This document shows positions 39,821-47,529 of a stretch of DNA of 64,000 nt, in pieces; position 1 is the first letter of the stretch, and each line of letters opens with the position of its first letter. Below the pieces are notes generated by a model. That model was not told the origin of the DNA and searched no databases. It saw only the letters and a program-made list of their open reading frames with translations. Source of the DNA: Actinotignum sanguinis (GTDB taxonomy: Bacteria > Actinomycetota > Actinomycetes > Actinomycetales > Actinomycetaceae); NCBI RefSeq assembly GCF_003957255.1, contig NZ_QDIE01000005.1, positions 25,774-89,773 of the forward strand, in the 5' to 3' direction. Made by a program: the position numbers and the translations under genes.

Positions 39821-40786
39821 ATGGTGGGGTACGACGGCGATTTAATCTTGGCGCGCGGGAATCTGGACCGGGATGAACTTTCCCGAAACGACCCGCAACG
39901 CCTGGCGGAATTGGCGGAAAATGCGGGATATCTGCTTATTTCGGGGTGGGGTGCTGTCCTGGATAATGACGGTGCACCCCTCCTCTTGAGCCGCGGTGAG
40001 CTCCCGCGCGCCACCGCGGATTCACCAACTGTTTACCTGGGGAAAGTTGCGGGGCGCCCCTATTTTGCGTGCGATCTCACCACCGTTATCGGCGGTGGGC
40101 CCACCCGTGATAACCCGGAAGTGGATGCTCCGGGCTACCGGATTGGCTCGCTGCAAAATTACGCACCGTCCTGGAGCGCGGATATGTCGGCACTGGTGAC
40201 CGCGGCGGTAGCGATCCTCAATACCTGGCGTGCCACCCGCTGGTGTGCGGTATGCGGCCAGCGCATCACCGTGGATAGCAGCGGCTGGAGCGGGCAGTGC
40301 CCGGAAGGCCACGTGGTCTTTCCACGCACCGACCCGGCCGTCATTATGGCGGTGCTTGATTCGAATGATCGTATTTTGCTGGCGCATAACGCGCGCTGGC
40401 CCGCTGGGCGGCACTCCGTACTCGCGGGTTTTGCCGAGGCGGGGGAGTCGCTGGAAGCGGCGGTGCGCCGCGAGGTGCGCGAAGAAGTAGGGGTTCCGCT
40501 GGGCGAGATAAGCTACTTCGCCAGCCAGCCCTGGCCCTTCCCGCGTTCCCTCATGATCGCCTACGTGGCGCGGGTGGAGCCGGAGGCGGAAGCCCGGGCG
40601 GGCGGGGCGGATGCCCTGGTGCGCGTGGACGGGGAAGAAATCGACCATGCCGCCTTCTACAGCGCCGCACAATTAGATGCGGCCCTGCGCGAGGGCAGCC
40701 TCACCCTGCCCGGACCTTCCTCGGTGGCCGCGGCTCTCATCACCGAGTGGTACGGACCCGAAATTCGGCCCTATTTGGGCTGGTAA
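39821..40786 (+). CDS. nudC: NAD(+) diphosphatase NudC
   Basis: Nudix hydrolase that splits NAD(H) to NMN(H) and AMP and can remove NAD caps from RNA. The 321-residue protein has a zinc ribbon (CAVCGQ near residue 144, CPEGH near 162, where His takes the place of the usual fourth Cys), the Nudix box GX5EX7REVXEEXG (GFAEAGESLEAAVRREVREEVGV near 205-227) and the NADH-specific SQPWPFP motif near 236. AAGGGG precedes the ATG at 39821; the upstream open frame overlaps glgX and lacks family sequence. Divergent from glgX. Confidence 0.93.
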   Translation: MVGYDGDLILARGNLDRDELSRNDPQRLAELAENAGYLLISGWGAVLDNDGAPLLLSRGELPRATADSPTVYLGKVAGRPYFACDLTTVIGGGPTRDNPEVDAPGYRIGSLQNYAPSWSADMSALVTAAVAILNTWRATRWCAVCGQRITVDSSGWSGQCPEGHVVFPRTDPAVIMAVLDSNDRILLAHNARWPAGRHSVLAGFAEAGESLEAAVRREVREEVGVPLGEISYFASQPWPFPRSLMIAYVARVEPEAEARAGGADALVRVDGEEIDHAAFYSAAQLDAALREGSLTLPGPSSVAAALITEWYGPEIRPYLGW

Positions 40787-40806
40787 TAATTAGCCCGAGT
40801 GCCGCT

Positions 40807-41064
40807 TTAGTTCCCGGGGGAGGCTAGTTCAGCGAGTTTCGCCTGCACTTCTTTCAAGCTCGGATTTGTCAGGGTGGCGCCGTCGGCGAACTCAAGGGTG
40901 GGCACCACTTTATTGCCGCCGTTGAGAGCCGCAACCTTGGTGGCCGCGGCCTCATCTTCTTCAATATTCACCGCGTTCCAGGTGATACCGGCCCGCTTGA
41001 GCTGGGCGGAGAGGTTGCGGCAGTAGCCGCACCAGGGCGTTGTATACATTGTGAAATCAGCCAT
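40807..41064 (-). CDS. Mycoredoxin/glutaredoxin-like thiol reductase
   Basis: An 85-residue thioredoxin-fold protein with the active site WCGYC at about residues 11-15, a cis-Pro in VVPTLEF near 53 and a C-terminal helix. CxYC glutaredoxin-like proteins in actinobacteria act as mycoredoxin, reducing mycothiol mixed disulfides. It is convergent with nudC and divergent from uvrD2. Mycothiol dependence is inferred from phylum. Confidence 0.88.
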   Translation of the reverse strand: MADFTMYTTPWCGYCRNLSAQLKRAGITWNAVNIEEDEAAATKVAALNGGNKVVPTLEFADGATLTNPSLKEVQAKLAELASPGN

Positions 41065-41168
41065 GGAGTGATCTTAAGGTGCGAGATGTTCGGCGCGCCA
41101 CGGGTTTCGATGAGGGGAAAATTTCTGTCGGGGGCGTGTGGCATCCTGAGAGGGCAAGGAGGAACACG

Positions 41169-43163
41169 ATGGACTCACCCGAGGAATTGCTGGAATTTCT
41201 GGATCCGGATCAGCGCGCGGTCGCTACCGCTTTACGCGGTCCGGTGTGCGTGCGTGCCGGGGCGGGCACCGGGAAAACTCGGGCTATTACCTACCGGATC
41301 GCCTACGGGGTGCGCAGCGGGGTTTATGCCCCGCACAACGTCATGGCGGTTACCTTCACCTCCCGCGCGGCCGGGGAATTACGTTCGCGCCTGCGGGATC
41401 TCGGGGTGGGCGCTGTACCCGCCCAAACATTCCACGCTGCCGCGCTGCGCCAACTCTCCTACTTCTGGGGGACCGCGGTGGGGGGCACCATCCCGCGGAT
41501 CACCGAATCGAAATTCGGGCTGGTTTCCCAGGCTGCCGGCCAGATCGGTCTACCTACCGATAAAGTGAGCATCCGCGATCTCACCGCGGAAATCGAATGG
41601 GCTAAAGTCTCGATGATCAGCCCGGATAACTACCCGGAAGCCGCCCTGGCGGCCGGGCGCGGGGAAGTCGCCGGCCAGCTCAGTAGCGATATAGCGCGGC
41701 TGGCGAAAACCTACGAAGAAGTGAAAACCGAACGCCGCGTTCTCGATTTCGATGATGTTCTCCTCCTCCTCGTCGGGATCCTGCTGGATCGGGCGGATAT
41801 CGCTCGCCAGATACGCGAGCAATACCGCCACTTCGTGGTCGATGAATACCAGGATGTTTCCCCCCTCCAACACCGCCTGCTGCAGCTATGGCTGGGGGAC
41901 CGGAAGGATCTGTGCGTCGTCGGGGATGTTTCCCAGACCATTTACTCCTTCGCCGGCGCATCCTCCTCCTACCTCGCCCGCTTCCAACAGGAATACCCGC
42001 GCGCTCGCGTTATCGAACTCACCCGTGATTACCGTTCCACCCCGCAAATCGTGGCGGCTGCGAATACCGTTATTGCCGATGATGTTTCGGAAGGAGCGGT
42101 GCAGCTGGTCTCCCAGCGCCGCTCCGGGCGCCCGGTTACCTTCCGGGAATACGAATCAGAGGGGGCGGAAGCCGCCGCAGTTGTGAGCGCGATCCAAGCG
42201 CTCGCCGCGGAAGGCACCGCGCTCTCGGAGATAGCCATTCTGTACCGCACCAATGCCCAATCGGCGGAATTTGAGGCAGCACTGTCCAAAGCGGGGGTGT
42301 CCTACCAGGTGCGCGGGGCAGAAAAGTTCTTCTCGCGCCGTGATGTCCGCGAAGCCATGGTGGCCATGCGCGCCGCGGCACGCTCCGGGGTGCATGGCCC
42401 GCTGGCGGATAACGTGCGCACCGTGCTGCGCCAGATGGGGTGGCGGGATGAAGCGCCGGCCACTGCCGGCTCCGCGCGGGAAAAATGGGAAGCCCTCCAC
42501 GCCCTCATCACTCTCGCGGAGGATATGGAGGATAACCGGGCTGCCTCCATGGCTGATTTCGTGGTGGAACTGGAAGAACGCGCCGCCACCCAGAACGTTC
42601 CCGAATTGGAAGGCGTTACGCTTTCCTCCCTGCACGCCGCTAAAGGTTTGGAATGGGAAGCGGTTTTCTTGGTGGGGATGAGCGAAGGACTCATGCCCAT
42701 TTCCCTCGCGAAGAAACCTGCGGCCATTGAAGAAGAACGCCGCCTCCTCTACGTGGGAATCACCCGGGCCCAAGAATTTTTACAGCTTTCCTATGCCTCC
42801 TCCTCCGGGCACCGTTCGGGCCGGAAAGTCTCCCGCTTCCTTACCGGGCTGTGGCCACAATCAGAAGAGGAAGAAACCTCGCGGGCCACCCGCTACCGGC
42901 GGCGCTCGCGGGCCGCTGCGGAAGAATTCGCCGCTGACTACCCCGAAGATGTGGCGCTCTTTGAGCAACTCGTAGCCTGGCGGGCCCAACGCGCCCAGGC
43001 CACCGGCAAACCCGCCTACACAATTTTCCATGACACCACGCTGCGGGCGCTCGCGATAGCAAAACCGCGCAGCATCCACGCCCTCGCCCAAATCAAGGGG
43101 GTGGGAGCTACAAAACTCGCTATCTACGGGGAGGAAATCCTCGCCCTGCTGGCCGAACACTGA
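41169..43163 (+). CDS. uvrD2: ATP-dependent DNA helicase UvrD2
   Basis: Superfamily 1 DNA helicase of the actinobacterial UvrD2 type. The 664 residues have the Walker A motif RAGAGTGKTRA near residue 30, the Q-motif LDPDQRAV before it, VDEYQDVSPLQHRLL (motif II) near 220, LSSLHAAKGLEWEAVFLVG (motif V) and LLYVGITRAQEFLQLSY (motif VI), and a C-terminal HRDC domain (ALAIAKPRSIHALAQIKGVGATKLAIYGEEIL). AAGGAGGA precedes the ATG. The longer frame from 41079 lacks a ribosome-binding site. Confidence 0.93.
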   Translation: MDSPEELLEFLDPDQRAVATALRGPVCVRAGAGTGKTRAITYRIAYGVRSGVYAPHNVMAVTFTSRAAGELRSRLRDLGVGAVPAQTFHAAALRQLSYFWGTAVGGTIPRITESKFGLVSQAAGQIGLPTDKVSIRDLTAEIEWAKVSMISPDNYPEAALAAGRGEVAGQLSSDIARLAKTYEEVKTERRVLDFDDVLLLLVGILLDRADIARQIREQYRHFVVDEYQDVSPLQHRLLQLWLGDRKDLCVVGDVSQTIYSFAGASSSYLARFQQEYPRARVIELTRDYRSTPQIVAAANTVIADDVSEGAVQLVSQRRSGRPVTFREYESEGAEAAAVVSAIQALAAEGTALSEIAILYRTNAQSAEFEAALSKAGVSYQVRGAEKFFSRRDVREAMVAMRAAARSGVHGPLADNVRTVLRQMGWRDEAPATAGSAREKWEALHALITLAEDMEDNRAASMADFVVELEERAATQNVPELEGVTLSSLHAAKGLEWEAVFLVGMSEGLMPISLAKKPAAIEEERRLLYVGITRAQEFLQLSYASSSGHRSGRKVSRFLTGLWPQSEEEETSRATRYRRRSRAAAEEFAADYPEDVALFEQLVAWRAQRAQATGKPAYTIFHDTTLRALAIAKPRSIHALAQIKGVGATKLAIYGEEILALLAEH

Positions 43164-43189
43164 GCGCAAGCGCTCCTGGCCGGGCATTC

Positions 43190-44248
43190 TTAGGCCGGTG
43201 CGGGGCCTGCTTCACAGGGGCAACGCTCATGCGAGGAAAGCGCAACCCGGTAGGGGAATCCGGGCAGCGGCGGCACCACCCACTGGGTTCCCCGAGCATA
43301 GTCCGCTTGCCCACCCAGGGCTACAAGCGCGCCGTGCACCGCGAGCGCTGCCGCGAGGGGTACCCCGGGAGTGAAGGGAGCATTCCCGCGGGTGCTAAAT
43401 ACCTGGGGAGCCAGATAGCGCCAGGCAGGATCCGCATCCATCGCCGCGAAAAGCAAACACCGAGCACACGGCCCACTCCCCGGAACCACCACCGGGCCCA
43501 CCCGAATATCAATATCCTCGATATAGGCCAGCAGATAAGGAATGCGCTGCGTTTCCCACGGGGAACACCGCAGCGGATCAGGTAGCTGCAAAGAGGTCAC
43601 CAGCGCGAGATCGGGACGGCCCCATTCCAAGGCCGCCCCGGCCGGTTGGGCGGCCACGCGATTTCCGCGCCCGGTGGCCGCCGCCTGGTTCGCGTGCTTC
43701 GCTTGCTTCGCGGCCCGTTCTATTCCCAGCGGCGTAACCCGATGGGCCTCCGCAGCAACCTCGATGACCGTAGTTCCCCAGCCGCGCTCGCGAAAATAAC
43801 TCTGCAGTGCCTGGTGCCGCGCGAATGTACGCCAGCTTGGCCGCCGGAAAATCGGGTGGTCAGTGCCGTGGGGTCTGCTGGTATCCGAGGTGAGAATATA
43901 GCCCAGGCCACCGGCAGCAAGAACCGTGCAGATCTCTACCGCCAGGGCATCCAAACGCTCAACGAAAACTGTGCGCCAGGCCAGGTCGGGGGAACCCGGC
44001 GGGGAAGTTTCAAGCAAGTCGGAATCCCGCAGCGTGCCCAGAAGCGAGCGTGCCCGCTCCTTGCTCACCGCGCGCCGCTTACACGCATCGAAGAATTCGC
44101 TTTCCGTACCGACGGAAGCTAAGGAGGAAACTACCTGCTGTTCCGCCACAGAAAGCCCCGTTAGCCGCAGTGCGACGCGCGGATCAAGACCTATCTGCAC
44201 TTCATGCGTATCTGACCAGTACACTCCCAGCGGCGAGCGAATCATCAT
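43190..44248 (-). CDS. Cyclodehydratase-like (TOMM leader-binding type) conserved protein
   Basis: A 352-residue protein related to the ThiF/cyclodehydratase partner proteins. VVVPGSGPCARCLLFAAMDADPAWRYLAPQV near residue 255 is the signature, with the cysteine pair CARC and a closing CPC near the C-terminus probably binding one zinc. In actinobacteria, single copies of this protein often lie next to uvrD2 without any peptide precursor or YcaO gene, and none is visible here, so a role in making a modified peptide is not supported. Function unknown. Confidence 0.72.
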   Translation of the reverse strand: MMIRSPLGVYWSDTHEVQIGLDPRVALRLTGLSVAEQQVVSSLASVGTESEFFDACKRRAVSKERARSLLGTLRDSDLLETSPPGSPDLAWRTVFVERLDALAVEICTVLAAGGLGYILTSDTSRPHGTDHPIFRRPSWRTFARHQALQSYFRERGWGTTVIEVAAEAHRVTPLGIERAAKQAKHANQAAATGRGNRVAAQPAGAALEWGRPDLALVTSLQLPDPLRCSPWETQRIPYLLAYIEDIDIRVGPVVVPGSGPCARCLLFAAMDADPAWRYLAPQVFSTRGNAPFTPGVPLAAALAVHGALVALGGQADYARGTQWVVPPLPGFPYRVALSSHERCPCEAGPAPA

Positions 44249-44366
44249 GAGACCACCTTGATAAACACCATGGCCTCAGCATAAAAAGCGCATCGCACCA
44301 GCGCGAAAGCCCATCCACAGGCACGGGTATTATCCCCAGACCTGCCTTAGTTATCCACAGCGGGTT

Positions 44367-44460
44367 CTTCAGGTCACTCGGGTCTTCCGGGTCCCGCGGG
44401 TCACTCGGGGTGCGTAGGTCCTTCAGGTCACTCGGGGTGCTCGGGTCCTTCGGGTCCGGA
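44367..44460. repeat. Degenerate tandem repeat across the end of the DUF2342 gene
   Basis: Blocks of GGTCACTCGGG and GGTCCTTC(A/G)GGT recur several times, for example at about 44371, 44399, 44418 and 44449. The run begins in the coding end of the minus-strand gene and continues beyond its stop at 44428. In that frame it encodes Gly/Pro/Glu-rich units, suggesting that repeat expansion shifted or created the stop. Confidence 0.5.
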
Positions 44461-45996
44461 CGTATCGGTCGTGTTCGAGTCCCCGGTGGCCTGGTGCGGC
44501 GTCGTCGTACCGAAACCCGGTTCGTGCGGCGCGTTGCCGAAAGGCGTGCCCCCATCACTATTGCTCAGAAGCTCCGCGAGGAAAGCATCCAGCTCTTCAT
44601 CCAGCGCGGAGGGTTGTTCCGCGGGGGAGAAGAAACGGTCCGGATCGTCGAGGTGTTCGGGGAGCGGCAGCAAATCGGGGTGCTTCCAGAGCGCGTCGCG
44701 CCCCTCCATGCCGCGTTCCCGGGCGGCGCGCGCCCAGAAGGCTGCCGCTTCACGCAAACGCCGCGGCGCGATATCGAAACCAACAAGGGGGCCGAAAACG
44801 CGGTTCGACGGCGCTTCGGTTACCTCGCGGCGCGTGAGAGCCTCCGACAGCTTCATACTGTGGGGAAGCTGGGCCGCCACCGCGGTGCTCGTGACAGCGC
44901 TGACCCAGCCCGCCACCAGCGAAACAATATGCTCGAGGCGCTCAAGCGTGGCCTGCTGGGTGGGGGTGCGGGTGAAAGCGAAAACCTCATTCATGTCCAG
45001 CTCCGGCATCTGCCCGGACATGAGCTGTTCGGGATCGAGCTGGAGCTCGCGGACCTTCTCCTCGATGGCGTCGGTATCGATGGCGATATCGGCGGCGTAG
45101 GCGGCCACGGCGTCAAGAATCGTGCTGCGCAACCACGGTACCTGGGAGAAGAGCCGGGCCGCGGCCTGTTCGCGCACCGCCACGTAGAGCTCAACTTCAC
45201 GCGCATCCACATCCAATCCCGCGGCGAATTCCGAAATATTAGCCGGCACCAGCGCGGCCGTTTCGCCCTCCACCAGCGGGAAACCGGCGTCCGCGGTGCC
45301 GAAGGAAATGTGGGCGAGTTCCGCGAGCCCTTGGCCGTATTGCATTCCCAGTAACGACGCCGTCATTCCGGAGAGCATCCCCTCCAGCCCGCCGGGAATC
45401 CCCCCGAGCATCCCGCCCGATAGCATCTGGCGCATCTCCTCCGGGGCGCGTTCGAGCTGCGCGCTGAGAGCTTCACCGAAAGCCCGCGCGAGGTTCGCAC
45501 CTACCGGAGCGGTGAGTTTCCGGAAAGTCGGAAGAGAATGAGCGATCCAGTCCAGGCGCGACCACACCTGGTTCGGGCCGCGCGGCGGATCGAAAACCGT
45601 GACCGGGTCAAGCCACAAACTTGCCACGTCCATCGCGGAGCGAGCCTGATCACCCGCTGCGGCGGTGGGAAGCCCCGGCCCGGATTTATTCACGGTATCC
45701 CGGGCGACCTGCTCCCCGATTTTCCAATTGACCGGCCCCTCACCCGAGGAACCGAGCATGGCGCGGATCTGATTCATCACCAGCCCGATATCAGCCGGCA
45801 GGCCCGCGCCGGCCGCGCCGCCGATCCCGGGAAGCCCGGGGAACGCTCCGCTGCTCGTGCCGGTGCCAGTGCCGTTCCCGGATGTTGCATCGCCGCCGGG
45901 GGCGAGGGACCGCAGGATTTCCTCGGCCGCCTCATCGCCAAGGACTGCCCGCAGCATCTTTTCCCATTCGTCACGCGGCTGTGAATTCTCAGTCAT
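44428..45996 (-). CDS. DUF2342 zinc-metalloprotease-like protein, ligands apparently lost
   Basis: A 522-residue protein of the actinobacterial DUF2342/COG5282 family, often called zinc-dependent metalloprotease. PPRGPNQVWSRLDWIAHSLPTFRKL, FVPANISEF-like and DIAPRRLREAAAFWARAARERGMEGRDALWKHPDLLP are family landmarks. Where relatives as I recall them have REAAHQRLFAHVPWL and LVEGWVD, this protein has REQAAARLFSQVPWL and LVAGWVS, losing two His and one Glu expected to bind or activate zinc. It may be an inactive homologue. Gly/Ala-rich near residues 35-65 and Pro/Glu-rich at the end. Confidence 0.8.
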   Translation of the reverse strand: MTENSQPRDEWEKMLRAVLGDEAAEEILRSLAPGGDATSGNGTGTGTSSGAFPGLPGIGGAAGAGLPADIGLVMNQIRAMLGSSGEGPVNWKIGEQVARDTVNKSGPGLPTAAAGDQARSAMDVASLWLDPVTVFDPPRGPNQVWSRLDWIAHSLPTFRKLTAPVGANLARAFGEALSAQLERAPEEMRQMLSGGMLGGIPGGLEGMLSGMTASLLGMQYGQGLAELAHISFGTADAGFPLVEGETAALVPANISEFAAGLDVDAREVELYVAVREQAAARLFSQVPWLRSTILDAVAAYAADIAIDTDAIEEKVRELQLDPEQLMSGQMPELDMNEVFAFTRTPTQQATLERLEHIVSLVAGWVSAVTSTAVAAQLPHSMKLSEALTRREVTEAPSNRVFGPLVGFDIAPRRLREAAAFWARAARERGMEGRDALWKHPDLLPLPEHLDDPDRFFSPAEQPSALDEELDAFLAELLSNSDGGTPFGNAPHEPGFGTTTPHQATGDSNTTDTSGPEGPEHPE

Positions 45997-46105
45997 TCTT
46001 CTCCTCGAGGTCCACCACTAAGCCTAAAACACCGCGGGCCCGCGCGGGTAGGTGCCTCCGCCCCTGGCGCAGGAGCCGGGGCCCGCGCGGTACCGGCACG
46101 TTGTC

Positions 46106-46202
46106 GTGAGCGGCGCGCTGTCGTGAGCGGCGGGATAGGTGAGCAGCGGGATAGGTGAGCGGCGGGATAGGTGAGCAGCGGGACACGTGAGCAGCGGTAG
46201 GA
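46106..46202. repeat. 16-bp iterons between divergent genes
   Basis: GTGAGC(A/G)GCGGGATAG recurs with starts at 46106, 46123, 46139, 46155, 46171 and 46187 (one step of 17, then steps of 16). The first and last copies are degenerate. They occupy the region between the DUF2342 gene and the YlbL-type gene and end about 30 bp before the latter's start. Confidence 0.8.
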
Positions 46203-46232
46203 CTGAGCCGCGCGATCAGGCATGATGGAGAG

Positions 46233-47393
46233 GTGATGAAAAAACGTGGTCAGGCAGGTAGTCCCCGTTCCGCGCGCCGCAATTCTCGGGCCGCGCGCCG
46301 CAGTGCCCATCCCGCGCGCCGCAGCGGCTTTATTTTTGCGAGCCTGGCGGTCCTCGCCCTCCTGCTCCCGGGTGCCTACACGGTGGAAATGGCCGGCCCG
46401 GCCCTTGACGTGACCGGAGAAGTGGCCGGTACTCGGCTGGTGAACGTGGAGGGCGTGCCCACCTATCCCACCGATACCCAGCTCTATATGACCACGGTAT
46501 CCGCGGCGGGCAACCCCGAGGCGGGAACCCTGGGTGCACACGCACTCTGGGCGCTAGTTGACCAGGAATCCCAGCTACTGCCGGTGCGCCTGCTTTATCC
46601 GCCCACGCTTTCCAGCGCGGAAGACGATGCCCGCAACGCCGAACTGATGAATAATTCCCAAACCGTCGCGGCCGGAGTTGCCCTGGAAAAGGCCGGCCAT
46701 CAGGTCACCATGAAACTGCGGGTGGTGGAGATTCCGGAAGGCTCTCCGGCGGCCGGTCAGCTCGAAACAGACGATATTATTACCGGCATTGCCGCCCCGG
46801 GCACCGCACCCACCACCGTCTCCACTTTCGGGGAACTGTCGAAAGTCCTGTACGCCACCGAACCGGGAAGCACGGTGACGGTTTCCTACCAGCGCGGCGG
46901 TGAATCCGGCACCACCACGATTATTACCGCGCCTTTCCCCGCGGATGAAACCGGCTGGGTCCACCCCGGCTCCCTCCTGGGGGTTTCCCTCGCGGTGGAA
47001 GATGTGCAGCTCCCGGCCACCGTCACCTACGCGGTGGAAGGCATCGGCGGGCCCTCGGCCGGCCTCATGTTCGCTTTGGGCATGTACGACGAACTCACCC
47101 CCGGCTCCCTGGGTGGCAGCGCCGTTATTGCCGGCACCGGCACCCTCGCCTTCAACGGGGAGGTGGGCCCCATCGGCGGGATCCAGCACAAAATCGTGGG
47201 GGCGCGCGACCGCGGCGCCACCGATTTCCTCGCCCCGGCCGCGAATTGCGGGGAAACAATCGGGTACGAACCGGAAGGCTTACGTATCTGGGCGGTGCGG
47301 AATTTTGACGACGCCGCAGCTGCCGTCCGGGCCATCGGCGCGGGGCGCACCCCGGCACTCCCCACCTGCCAGGATCTGGCTGCGGGCCGGTAG
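46233..47393 (+). CDS. YlbL-family secreted PDZ/Lon-S16 protease
   Basis: A 386-residue membrane-anchored serine protease. After an Arg-rich N-terminus there is one membrane helix (about residues 30-50), then a PDZ-like domain (VVEIPEGSPAAGQLETDDIITGI near 165) and a C-terminal Lon-type S16 domain with the catalytic Ser in GGPSAGLMFALGMYDEL near 273 and the catalytic Lys in GGIQHKIVGARDRGA near 313. In actinobacteria YlbL-type proteins act outside the membrane; substrates are unknown. The start is GTG at 46233 or the adjoining ATG at 46236; both lie close behind GGAGAGG. Confidence 0.88.
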   Translation: MMKKRGQAGSPRSARRNSRAARRSAHPARRSGFIFASLAVLALLLPGAYTVEMAGPALDVTGEVAGTRLVNVEGVPTYPTDTQLYMTTVSAAGNPEAGTLGAHALWALVDQESQLLPVRLLYPPTLSSAEDDARNAELMNNSQTVAAGVALEKAGHQVTMKLRVVEIPEGSPAAGQLETDDIITGIAAPGTAPTTVSTFGELSKVLYATEPGSTVTVSYQRGGESGTTTIITAPFPADETGWVHPGSLLGVSLAVEDVQLPATVTYAVEGIGGPSAGLMFALGMYDELTPGSLGGSAVIAGTGTLAFNGEVGPIGGIQHKIVGARDRGATDFLAPAANCGETIGYEPEGLRIWAVRNFDDAAAAVRAIGAGRTPALPTCQDLAAGR

Positions 47394-47529
47394 GGGCGTG
47401 TTCGCGGGCGGCGTCGTCGTACCAAAAAACCGTTCCCACACGCGCGATTCTCAGCTTTTTCCGCTATGTTTGATAGGGAATAGTGATGGCCGGGCGCCCG
47501 TGCGCCGCGGAAGAAGTTGAGGATTTCGT

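Noticed and set aside
43190..44248. RiPP/TOMM biosynthetic cluster
   Set aside because: The cyclodehydratase-like protein stands alone; no YcaO protein, dehydrogenase or precursor peptide is nearby.
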